From Isosphaeraceae bacterium (GTDB lineage Bacteria > Planctomycetota > Planctomycetia > Isosphaerales > Isosphaeraceae), in contig JANXSY010000076.1 of the NCBI GenBank assembly GCA_025356435.1, positions 1 to 45,529 of the forward strand: a DNA stretch of 45,529 nt, read 5' to 3'. Under the pieces are notes generated by a model, which saw only the letters and a program-made list of their open reading frames with translations, searched no databases and was not told the DNA's origin. The position numbers and the translations under genes are program-made. Positions within the stretch are counted from its first letter, which is position 1, and each line of letters opens with the position of its first letter. Positions 8,014-15,969 of the stretch are shown piece by piece.

Positions 8014-9021
8014 ATGAATACTCTCGCATTGCTGCTCGTGGCTGCGGCGACGACTGGGGATGGTCTGGCCAAGCCTCACGTCGGCGGCCTGAAGCTCTTC
8101 CGTCACAACGCCGTGGTTGAAGGACCGGCCCCGCCGGGCGGACCGATGGTCATGCCCCCGGGTGGCGGTGGTCCGGGCGGCCCGCAGGCCGGTCGCCGAT
8201 TCCCGAACGTCCGTAGCCAGATCACGTTCCTTGACCCCAAGGACATGAAGATTAGCTGGCAGACAGCCGCTGCACCTGGCGGCGAGAAGGTCTACACCCC
8301 CGGTCTGAGCGTGCCGGATCGATATAACTTTCACCAGGGTTTTATCTACCGGCTGAGGATCTCGGAGTTCGGTCGGGGCGGGGCTGTGCTCTACCCGACG
8401 ATCGAAGTTGCCCCGTCGACCCCGGCCACCGACGCCTACCTGACCCACAACGCGATCCCGGTCCAGTTCACGTCCGAGGATTTCGATCAGGTTATCGATG
8501 GTGGCAACTTCGTCACGAAGGTGATCTATCTTCCCGATGCCAAGTACCAAGAACTGGCGATCTCCGGCGTGCCCGAGACCCTCGTCTCGACGCGACTTGA
8601 GCCCGGCGTTGACCCGATCATTGAGGCCGACAAGCGAGGCACGATCCTCCTGATCGTCCGCCTGGGCAGCATCAACCTCGAAATGAACAACGGCCCAGTG
8701 GGCGCGGCCGTCGTGACCCCGTCTGTGGAAAGCGTGCCCGTCGAGGGCGTCGCACCGAACGTCATCATCCCGCCGACCGGTGCCACGCTCATCCCGAATC
8801 CCGCCGTCGAACCCGCCGTGTCGCCGCTGGCCCCGGCTCCGGCCCCGGTCGTCCCCAAGCCGGTCGCTCCCACCCCGGTGCCCACGACCCCGGCACCGGC
8901 CGTCGTCCCGAACCCGGTCCCGGGTGAGGTGAGCCTCTCCCCGGCCCCGGCGCTCGAGCCCGCCCTGGCAGTCCCGGCCGTTGAGGCCCCGTTGCCCGTC
9001 CCGGCGTCGCCGAGCAACTGA
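8014..9021 (+). CDS. Secreted Pro-rich protein, first of a tandem paralogous pair
   Basis: 335 residues. I chose ATG 8014 because AAGGAGG lies 5 nt upstream and it yields a plausible signal peptide (MNTLALLLVAAATTGDGLA). A globular domain (about 85-215) contains FIYRLRISEFGRGGAVLYP, IPVQFTSEDFDQVIDGG, FVTKVIYLPD and TILLIVRLGSINLE. The last 100 residues are a Pro/Ala/Val linker (VVPKPVAPTPVPTTPAPAVV), typical of cell-wall-spanning or disordered tails. The domain reappears in the next gene, so the two are paralogues. Function is unknown; export to the envelope is likely. A hairpin at 9033-9060 follows the stop. Confidence 0.8.
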   Translation: MNTLALLLVAAATTGDGLAKPHVGGLKLFRHNAVVEGPAPPGGPMVMPPGGGGPGGPQAGRRFPNVRSQITFLDPKDMKISWQTAAAPGGEKVYTPGLSVPDRYNFHQGFIYRLRISEFGRGGAVLYPTIEVAPSTPATDAYLTHNAIPVQFTSEDFDQVIDGGNFVTKVIYLPDAKYQELAISGVPETLVSTRLEPGVDPIIEADKRGTILLIVRLGSINLEMNNGPVGAAVVTPSVESVPVEGVAPNVIIPPTGATLIPNPAVEPAVSPLAPAPAPVVPKPVAPTPVPTTPAPAVVPNPVPGEVSLSPAPALEPALAVPAVEAPLPVPASPSN

Positions 9022-9032
9022 CGCCGTTCCCC

Positions 9033-9060
9033 CGAGGCTGGGTTATCCGACCCGGCCTCG
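9033..9060 (+). terminator. Hairpin after the first paralogue
   Basis: 11-nt arms (9033-9043 and 9050-9060, one G-U pair) with a 6-nt loop, 11 bp after the stop codon. There is no U-tract, so it could be a terminator or an mRNA-stabilising or attenuating stem between the paralogues. Confidence 0.45.
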
Positions 9061-9207
9061 TGGGACCAGAAACTCACACCATCGCCCCGGCGGAACGCGT
9101 GAACGACCGCGGCCTGCCGGGGCATTCGACGTAGGCAGAGAGCACGGTGGGTTCCGCGGAGTGGTCCCACCCCACCCCTACAGCCTCCGATCAGGAACTC
9201 CCCCACA

Positions 9208-10932
9208 ATGAGCCGTACAGGATCGATCCGTCACGCTGGCCCACCCGTGCGCCTCGCCCTGTCGCTGGGCCTGTTGCTGGCGGGATTCGTCGGCTCGGCG
9301 ATGGCACAGGATAAGCCCCCTCAATCGCCCATCACGTCGAGCCCCGTCGCCGAACCCGACGAGTCGGCCCCCGGCACGGCGACGACCGTCGAAGGTCCGG
9401 CCGAGCCGACGCTTGCCGACGACATCCAGGTCGTCCGGTTCCAAGGTCCGTCCGGCCTGAAGATCGATGTGCTCGGCCCCACGCCCGAGCCGGTCCCCCA
9501 GGGCGACGGCCAGGGAGTGGCGACGGTCGGCCTCAAGGTGGGCGTCGGCTACAAGTTGCGGATCTCGAACATCCCGGATCGGCCCGAAGCCGAGTTGTTC
9601 CCAGTGATCGAGGTGGTCGGGCACCTGCACCGGCCTGCGAAGATCGACCCGGGCAAGTTCCCGATCCGTGTCGCCTTCACCGCCGAAGACCTCTTCGATG
9701 CCGTTGACCGAGGTCGGCTGATCACGCAGGTGGTCTATCTCGAAGACCCCGACCAGGCCCTCCCCATCCGGACCGCGAAGGACGAGCCTCCGAGTGTCAT
9801 GCTTAACCCGGCCGAGGAGCCTCTCAAGGTGGCCTCGGCGCTCGGGCGAGTCATGGCGATCATCCGGATCGGCGGTCGCAAGCCGACCTCGACCGAGCTG
9901 AGCCAGCCCCTCGGCGACGGCCTCGCCTCCGGCGGCTGCCCATTCACCACGTCGACCGGCGATCGCTGCGGCTTGCCCTGCGGCCCGGTCAGGGGCACGC
10001 CCCCCCCCGCGACCCAGCGCTGGCTGCCTCGCGACGAATATCTCTGCGACGGCGGCGACCGCGACATCCCCGTTCACTTCGGTGGCGACGGCGGTCTTCG
10101 AGGGATCGACCCGCGCGACGCCCTCATCCTCTTCCGAGACGACAAACGGCCCCGAGTCTTGCCGACGAATACGGTCTGCATCTATGCCCCCCGCTTCGCC
10201 TCGGTGCGGACCGTCCTCGGAGTGAATGAGTCCCAGACCGTCACGATCCTCCGCGAGGCCGATCGGCTCGAAAAGTCGTCGGTCTCCGCGATGCGGCAAG
10301 GTCCGAAGCGGTTCGCCCAGAACACGACCGCCGAGACGAATCGCGTCCGCGTCCGTGCCTCGGGGCTGGGGGGCCGCATCTTCGCGGGAGAGAAGTCAGA
10401 GCTTCTCGTCCTGAACGGTTACGAGAACAGCATAAACGTCGCGTCCAGGGGAATTATCGAAGGGGCGGAGGGGATCAAGAGCCGCGCCAAGGCCGTCCGC
10501 AACCGGGGTACAATCGCTCCGGTGACGATCCAGAAAGGCGCGGGCACGGTTGTGACCGGCGTCTATGAAGGGGCCGGGCAGATGGTGATGACCTGGACGC
10601 CACGCGAGACGGTGGGCGTCGAGACCCCGCCCGACCGACCGGGCATCTCGGTCAACAAGCAGGTCAGCGTCGATCAGGCCGAACCGGGCGACACCGTGAC
10701 CTTCACGATCCGCTACAAAAACACAGGCAACACGCCGATCCGCGCGGTCTCGATTGTCGACAGCCTGATGCCTCGGCTCGAATACGTGGCGAAGTCAGCC
10801 CTCGGCCCCGCCGGCACAGTCTTCACGGCTGGCGAGAACAAGGCCAGCTCGCTCGAACTGCGCTGGGACTTGCCGGGCGCCCTCGCACCGGGAGTCGAGG
10901 GCTACGTGTCGTTCGACGCGATCGTCCGCTGA
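9208..10932 (+). CDS. Secreted DUF11-type surface protein, second of the tandem paralogous pair
   Basis: 574 residues. A signal peptide (LALSLGLLLAGFVGSAMAQ) is followed by a domain at about 105-235 that matches the preceding gene: YKLRISNIPDRPEAELFPVIEV, FPIRVAFTAEDLFDAVDRG, ITQVVYLED, MAIIRIGG. A middle region with YAPRFASVRTVLGVNESQ follows. The C-terminal 100 residues are a DUF11-type beta domain (ISVNKQVSVDQAEPGDTV, FTIRYKNTGNTPIRAVSIVD, WDLPGALAPG), common in bacterial surface proteins. No anchor signal is visible at the C-terminus. A run of nine C (10000-10008) lies in the coding frame. Role is probably structural in the envelope; this is inference. Confidence 0.83.
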   Translation: MSRTGSIRHAGPPVRLALSLGLLLAGFVGSAMAQDKPPQSPITSSPVAEPDESAPGTATTVEGPAEPTLADDIQVVRFQGPSGLKIDVLGPTPEPVPQGDGQGVATVGLKVGVGYKLRISNIPDRPEAELFPVIEVVGHLHRPAKIDPGKFPIRVAFTAEDLFDAVDRGRLITQVVYLEDPDQALPIRTAKDEPPSVMLNPAEEPLKVASALGRVMAIIRIGGRKPTSTELSQPLGDGLASGGCPFTTSTGDRCGLPCGPVRGTPPPATQRWLPRDEYLCDGGDRDIPVHFGGDGGLRGIDPRDALILFRDDKRPRVLPTNTVCIYAPRFASVRTVLGVNESQTVTILREADRLEKSSVSAMRQGPKRFAQNTTAETNRVRVRASGLGGRIFAGEKSELLVLNGYENSINVASRGIIEGAEGIKSRAKAVRNRGTIAPVTIQKGAGTVVTGVYEGAGQMVMTWTPRETVGVETPPDRPGISVNKQVSVDQAEPGDTVTFTIRYKNTGNTPIRAVSIVDSLMPRLEYVAKSALGPAGTVFTAGENKASSLELRWDLPGALAPGVEGYVSFDAIVR

Positions 10933-10954
10933 CTCTCCCAGATCGACCAAACTT

Positions 10955-10996
10955 CAACGCCGGGCTGCCTCTCCCATCCGAGGCGGCCCGGCGTTG
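10955..10996 (+). terminator. Strong hairpin after the DUF11-type gene
   Basis: 17-nt arms (10955-10971 and 10980-10996, a single G-U pair) around an 8-nt loop, 22 bp after the stop. A short T-containing tail follows (TCGCGTTCTT). It also lies between this gene and the convergent purQ (11085), so it may act on both strands. Confidence 0.65.
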
Positions 10997-11084
10997 TCGC
11001 GTTCTTAATGAAGGTCTTTCGGGGAACCGATCTGGCGGGGAGGATGAAGGTTGTTTGGCCCTCAGGAAGAGCCTATCTGGAAGA

Positions 11085-11828
11085 TCAACGAATCGCCGCA
11101 ACCGCATTCTTGAAGATCCGCAACCCGTCCCCCTCAGCCTTCGGCCCATTCCGAGTCCAGCGCGGGTGGTGGAGCGGGTCGACGTGGCGCTCTGGGTGGG
11201 GCATGAGACCGAAGATGCGGCCGGTGGCGTCGCAGAGGCCGGCGATCGCGTCTTTCGAGCCGTTCGGGTTGGCGGGGTAGGTTTCGGTCGGCCGGTCTGA
11301 GGCGTCGGCGTAGCGGAGGACGACCCGGCCGCTTGAGGCGTCGGCGGCGACGTAGTTCCCCTCGCCGTGGGCGACGGGAAGCTCGATCGGGTCGGAGTCG
11401 GTGAGGAACGGGGTGAGGCCGGGGGTCGGCAGCAGGCGGACCCAGCGCGACTCGAAGCGGCCGGATGCGTTGTGCGTCAGGCTAGCGGCCGAAGCCAGGC
11501 CCGGCAAAAGCCCGGCCTTGACGAGAATCTGGAAGCCGTTGCAGATGCCGAGCAGCAGCCCCCCGCGATCGTGGAACCGCCGGAGAGCGTCGCTGAGAAC
11601 GGTCCCGAGCCGCGTGGCGAAGATTCGGCCCGCACCGAGGTCGTCTCCATAGGAGAATCCTCCGGGGAAGGTGAGGATCTGATAGGCGTCGAGGGCCTCA
11701 GGCCGTTCGAGGATCTCGCCAAGTCGGCGCGTCTCGACCGAGGCACCGGCGAGTTCCCAGGCGGCGGCGGTCTCCTCGTTGCAGTTGGTCCCGGGGGCGC
11801 GGAGAACCAGGGCGCGAGGGGTGGCCAT
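11085..11828 (-). CDS. purQ: Phosphoribosylformylglycinamidine synthase glutaminase subunit
   Basis: 247 residues. It is the class I glutamine amidotransferase that feeds ammonia to PurL for FGAM synthesis in de novo purine synthesis. The triad is Cys96 (GICNGFQIL), His211 and Glu213 (MPHPERHVDPL). Other PurQ marks are the N-terminal APGTNCNEETAAAWELAGA and FPGGFSYGDDLGAG. I chose ATG 11828 because it gives the canonical PurQ start (RALVLRAPGTNC); the upstream extension covers repetitive DNA and is not coding. A NYN-domain gene lies between it and purL, and a 212-bp repeat-rich spacer precedes it, so it may have its own promoter. Confidence 0.95.
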   Translation of the reverse strand: MATPRALVLRAPGTNCNEETAAAWELAGASVETRRLGEILERPEALDAYQILTFPGGFSYGDDLGAGRIFATRLGTVLSDALRRFHDRGGLLLGICNGFQILVKAGLLPGLASAASLTHNASGRFESRWVRLLPTPGLTPFLTDSDPIELPVAHGEGNYVAADASSGRVVLRYADASDRPTETYPANPNGSKDAIAGLCDATGRIFGLMPHPERHVDPLHHPRWTRNGPKAEGDGLRIFKNAVAAIR

Positions 11829-11867
11829 AATCGGTCGGACCTCGAAGTGTGATGCAGGCTTGGAAGC

Positions 11868-12013
11868 TGAGGCCCACCCCTCCCCGGTCGGGGAATTTCG
11901 AGCCCTCTCCCCCCCTTGTGGGTGAGATTGAGGGTGGGGGAGTGGGTCAGACGCTTTCGGGGCGGAAAGGCAGCTCAACCTCCCACCCTCACCCTCCCCC
12001 AGAACGGGGGGAT
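11868..12013. repeat. Palindrome-rich intergenic repeat upstream of purQ
   Basis: A block of C/G-run motifs arranged as inverted copies. TGAGGGTGGGGGAG (about 11929-11942) is mirrored by CTCCCACCCTCA (about 11980-11991). CCCCCCTT with a following GGG is mirrored by CCCCCAGAACGGGGGG (11996-12011). A perfect 6-bp stem TCCCCGGTCGGGGA lies at 11881-11894. The arrangement resembles short dispersed palindromic (REP/MITE-like) elements. Copy number in the genome cannot be judged here. Confidence 0.5.
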
Positions 12014-12040
12014 GGGATCGGATAGGATAACGTATTCTTA

Positions 12041-12874
12041 TCAGTAGCTGGTGTCGTTCGGGATATAATGCGGCGACTGATAGTCGGCCTCGGCGCGGTA
12101 GGCGAGGTTGCGGCGGATCAGGTCGGCCTCGTAGACCTGGACAACGAAGTCGGCCGCGATCTTGAGGCGGGACGAGGCTCCCTTGGTCGGGAAGTCGGCA
12201 GGAGCGCCTCGGCGGAACTCGGCCACGCCGACGTGCTTCGACCGGCCCTTCACGTAGTTAATGCCCGGGATGCCGTCAGCGTCTCCCGAGATCAGGATGG
12301 CGATGTCATAGGTGTCTTGCAGCGCCACCATGTCGACGGCGAGGCTGGTGTCGAGCCCCTTCTCGTTGACGGTGTGGTGCAGGAGGTCAACCTTCCAGTG
12401 CCCTTCCTGGCGGATCTCGACGAAGTCGGTCGCGGCCTGGACCCCGTGATAGAAGCGCTTCTTGCGCTCGAGAGCGCGTCGCTTGCCGTCATACCATTCG
12501 CGTGTCTCGGCGAAGCAGGCCGCCCAGGCCTCGTCGATCCGGCGTTCGGGGGAAAGGTCGGGATAGCGCCGGGTGATGTCTTCGAGGTAACTGTCTCGGA
12601 GCCTCGGGTTGAGTTCGAACCGGCTGCGAAGCCGGGCTTCGGCCTTCGGGTCGTTCAGGTCCCACTCGTCCATCTTGCCGACCACATACCAGTAGATTCG
12701 CGAATGCTGGGCCGAGGGCCAGGGCGACCCCTCGGCGAATGTCCGGCCCCAGTACTGCACACTCTGCTCGAAGACGTGCCGATAGAACGACCCGTAATCG
12801 TCGACGCGGAGGTTCAGGTGCTTGAGCACACCGTCGAGATTCGAACCATCGACGAATGTGACGAAACGAAGCAT
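12041..12874 (-). CDS. NYN-domain (PIN-like, LabA/DUF88-type) protein
   Basis: 277 residues. The N-terminal strand and turn RFVTFVDGSNLDGVLKHL is the first acidic motif of NYN domains. The later block SLAVDMVALQDTYDIAILIS followed by GDADGIPGINYVKGRSKHVG supplies the other acidic residues and the SGD motif. These domains are PIN-like metal-dependent ribonucleases or RNA-binding modules. The middle (90-140) is a charged helical insert. It lies 93 bp downstream of purL and 212 bp upstream of purQ, all on the minus strand. Its substrate is unknown; a link to purine-gene expression is only suggested by position. Confidence 0.88.
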   Translation of the reverse strand: MLRFVTFVDGSNLDGVLKHLNLRVDDYGSFYRHVFEQSVQYWGRTFAEGSPWPSAQHSRIYWYVVGKMDEWDLNDPKAEARLRSRFELNPRLRDSYLEDITRRYPDLSPERRIDEAWAACFAETREWYDGKRRALERKKRFYHGVQAATDFVEIRQEGHWKVDLLHHTVNEKGLDTSLAVDMVALQDTYDIAILISGDADGIPGINYVKGRSKHVGVAEFRRGAPADFPTKGASSRLKIAADFVVQVYEADLIRRNLAYRAEADYQSPHYIPNDTSY

Positions 12875-12967
12875 TTAGTCAGTCCTTTTTTTAATCCGAA
12901 GAAATTTGAACAGCAGATCGAGCGGATATCGGGTCTGGGCCGGGCCATCCCGACCCTCGCCATCGTT

Positions 12968-15829
12968 TCACCAGCGGAGAGGGGCCTGCCAGGCCGACTT
13001 CAGGTCAGAGAGAGGGGCGTCGATCGTGGGATCGCCGCCGAGTCCGCGGACAACCAGGCGGGCCGCATCGGCCCCCATGACTTCGCCGATCCGCCCGATG
13101 GGCAGCTCGCCGAAGAGGTCGATCAGTTCGCGAACGTGCTCGGGTTTCACTTCCAGAAGGAACCGGGAGGGAGACTCAGAGAACAACAGGGCAACGTCGT
13201 GCGCTGATTCGTCGTCGCACGGCACGTCGCGGAGCGAAGCGTCAAGGCCGAGGCACCCGGCCATCGCCATCTCGGCGATTGCGACCGCGAGTCCGCCCTC
13301 GCTCAGGTCATGGCAACTGCGAAGTAGGCCGCGATTGATGGCCTCATGGATCGTGAAGAACAGCGCCTTGCCGAGCGTGGGGTCAACCTGCGGGGCGCGG
13401 CCTTCGTCGCGTCCCTGACTGATCATCCAGTGCGAGCCGCCGAGTTCGAGCCGGGTCATCCCCGCGAGGAAGACGATGTTTCCCGGTTCTTTCAGATCCA
13501 TCGTCACGCATTTGCGCACGTCGGGAACCTGGCCGATCGCGCTGATGAGCAGCGTCGGCGGGATCGAGAGGCTCGCGCCTTCATGCGTATATTCGTTGTT
13601 AAGGCTGTCTTTACCCGAGATGAACGGCGTGCCATAGGCGAGTGCAAGGTCGTGACACGCTTGTGCGGCAAGGACGAGCGCCCCCAGGGTCTCGGGCCGC
13701 TCGCAGTTGCCCCAGCAGAAATTGTCGAGGATCGCGATCCTCGCCGGGTCGGCCCCGACCGCGACACAGTTTCTGATCGCCTCGTCGATGACGCAGCTGG
13801 CCATCGCATAAGGATCGAGCCGGCCGTAACGCGGGTTGATCCCGCATGAGATCGCCAGTCCTCGCATCGACCCGCGCACGGGGAGGACAACCGAGGCGTC
13901 GCCCGGGCCATCGTCCATTGCGCCGACGAGCGGCTTGATGACCGTTCGTGCCTGTACTTCGTGATCGTACTGGCGGACGATCCACTCCTTGCTCGCCACG
14001 TCCCAGAGGCCGAGGATCGCGAGCAGGTCGGGTGTGAAATCGTCCTTGGCGACGAGGTCAACCGGGCGCTCGACGGGCGGGGTGAACGACGCCTTGCGGA
14101 CGACCTTGGGCCGGCCTTCGTGGAGGAAGTGCATCGACAGATCGCCGACGATTGCGCCGTGATAGCGGAGGATCAATCGGCCGGTATCGACGAACTCGCC
14201 GAGGTCGGTCGCCTCGACCAGCTCGCTGTCGCAGAGGGCCTTGAGCGCAGGCCATTTCTCGGGCGGGACGGCGAGGACCATCCGCTCCTGCGCCTCGCTG
14301 ATCCAGATCTCGGTATAAGATAGACCTTCATACTTGAGGGGTGCGTTTTCGAGATCGACGACGGCCCCGGTCTCGGCTCCCATCTCGCCGACGGCCGAGC
14401 TGAACCCCCCCGCGCCGCAGTCGGTAATTCCGCGAAAGAGGCCCTGATCGCGGGCTTGGATGATGACGTCGAGGACCATCTTCTCGGTGATCGCGTTACC
14501 GATCTGCACCGCGCCTCCGGAGAGGCTCTCGCTCTCGCCGGTCAATTCGGCCGAGCTGAACGTGGCCCCGTGGATACCGTCGCGCCCGGTCCGGCCGCCA
14601 AGGGCGACGATCCGGTCGCCGGGGTGGACCGACTTGGACGACATTCCACGCGGGATCACGCCGACGGTGCCGCAGAAGACGAGGGGGTTGGCCAGATAGC
14701 CGGGATCGACCACCAACGCACCGTTGACCGTCGGGATGCCCATCCGGTTGCCGTAGTCACGCACTCCCGCCACCACTCCTTTGAGGACGCGCCTCGGGTG
14801 GAGGACGCCGGTGGGGAGCTGGTCGGTCGGATAGTCGGGCGGGGCAACGCAGAAGACGTCGGTGTTGCAGATCGGCTTTGAGCCGAGTCCGGTGCCGAGC
14901 GCGTCTCGGATCACGCCGCCGAGGCCGGTGTTTGCTCCGCCGTAGGGGTCGATCGCTGACGGGTGATTATGCGTTTCGACTTTGAAGCAGACGTCGAAAT
15001 CGTCGTCGAACCGGACGACCCCCGCGTTGTCGGAGAAGACGCTCACAAGCCAGTCGAGGTTGAGGTCGGTCGTGGCCTTGAAGATCGTATTCTTAAGGAG
15101 GTTGTCGATCACTTCGCCCTCGAACTCAACCCGACCTCGGAGCGTCTTGTGCGAGCAGTGTTCGCTCCAGGTCTGGGCGATCGTCTCGAGTTCGGCGTCG
15201 GTCGGCTCGCGGCCTTGCTCCTCGAAATGGGCCTGGATCGTGCGCATCTCGTCGAGGCTCAGGTAGAGCTGGCCCTGCTTGCTCAGGACCATCAAGGCCG
15301 AGTCGTCGAGCCCTCGGATTAGCGTCTCAACTCGCCGGAATGTATAGGGGTGGCCCTGTCCGATTCGGTCGAACGGCAGGGCACCTACAACGGCCTGCTC
15401 GACCGCGTCGTTGGCGAGGATGCGCGAGATGAGCCGAGGTAGCGTCGCGGCCGGCCCCTCGATCCGGTACGAGCGGATCGTGCGGACACCCGAGACAGCG
15501 AAGCCGAGGTCTCTGAGCAGCGTCAGCGCGCTCTCGGCCTCGGGGTCAGTCACGCCGGGCTTGGGTAAGACATGGACCAACGTCCCTGCGCCATCGACCT
15601 GTTCGCGGCTCGAGCGGATCGCGTAAGTCTCGACCAGGGGGTCGGCCAGCACGGTGCGGGCGGCGCGGTCGAGGTCATCAAGGGTGAGGTCTCCCTCGAC
15701 GAGGAAGCCGCGCGAGGCCGCGACGGTCCAGGGGCCGGTGAGGCCCAGTTCGGCGGCGTCGGCGGCGGCTTGTCGGCCCGAGCGGTCTACGCGACCGGGG
15801 GCGGGATCGATCTGTAAGTGCCAAAGCAT
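12968..15829 (-). CDS. purL: Phosphoribosylformylglycinamidine synthase, PurL fused to N-terminal PurS-like domain
   Basis: 953 residues, longer than stand-alone PurL (about 720-760). Residues 1-180 resemble PurS: LVHVLPKPGVTDPEAESALT and LGFAVSGVRTIRSYRIEG correspond to the PurS strand-helix-strand unit, preceded by a more divergent copy (FLVEGDLTLDDLDRAARTVL). The rest is PurL: EHCSHKTLRGRVEFEGE, FKVETHNHPSAIDPYGGANT, GITDCGAGGFSSAVGEMG, PFISGKDSLNNEY, SCHDLSEGGLAVAIAEMA. It uses ATP, FGAR and PurQ-derived ammonia to make FGAM. I chose ATG 15829 (MLWHLQIDP); the 14-codon upstream extension has no family similarity. Confidence 0.94.
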   Translation of the reverse strand: MLWHLQIDPAPGRVDRSGRQAAADAAELGLTGPWTVAASRGFLVEGDLTLDDLDRAARTVLADPLVETYAIRSSREQVDGAGTLVHVLPKPGVTDPEAESALTLLRDLGFAVSGVRTIRSYRIEGPAATLPRLISRILANDAVEQAVVGALPFDRIGQGHPYTFRRVETLIRGLDDSALMVLSKQGQLYLSLDEMRTIQAHFEEQGREPTDAELETIAQTWSEHCSHKTLRGRVEFEGEVIDNLLKNTIFKATTDLNLDWLVSVFSDNAGVVRFDDDFDVCFKVETHNHPSAIDPYGGANTGLGGVIRDALGTGLGSKPICNTDVFCVAPPDYPTDQLPTGVLHPRRVLKGVVAGVRDYGNRMGIPTVNGALVVDPGYLANPLVFCGTVGVIPRGMSSKSVHPGDRIVALGGRTGRDGIHGATFSSAELTGESESLSGGAVQIGNAITEKMVLDVIIQARDQGLFRGITDCGAGGFSSAVGEMGAETGAVVDLENAPLKYEGLSYTEIWISEAQERMVLAVPPEKWPALKALCDSELVEATDLGEFVDTGRLILRYHGAIVGDLSMHFLHEGRPKVVRKASFTPPVERPVDLVAKDDFTPDLLAILGLWDVASKEWIVRQYDHEVQARTVIKPLVGAMDDGPGDASVVLPVRGSMRGLAISCGINPRYGRLDPYAMASCVIDEAIRNCVAVGADPARIAILDNFCWGNCERPETLGALVLAAQACHDLALAYGTPFISGKDSLNNEYTHEGASLSIPPTLLISAIGQVPDVRKCVTMDLKEPGNIVFLAGMTRLELGGSHWMISQGRDEGRAPQVDPTLGKALFFTIHEAINRGLLRSCHDLSEGGLAVAIAEMAMAGCLGLDASLRDVPCDDESAHDVALLFSESPSRFLLEVKPEHVRELIDLFGELPIGRIGEVMGADAARLVVRGLGGDPTIDAPLSDLKSAWQAPLRW

Positions 15830-15969
15830 GAGGGACGACCGCTCGGTTTCGGCCCTGGCGTTCCAGGGCACTCGGTGGTTTGAGAATTTCTTGTCGACAA
15901 ATCGAGGAAATTCAACGGTTCAATTCACGACGGTCTTGCCAAGCTCAACTTATTCTACCCTCTCGGCGC

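Noticed and set aside
9178..10299. 373-codon minus-strand frame
   Set aside because: It is antisense to the DUF11-type gene, which has a signal peptide and domain similarity.
12068..13207. 379-codon plus-strand frame
   Set aside because: It overlaps the NYN gene and the 3' end of purL in antisense, with no independent evidence of coding.
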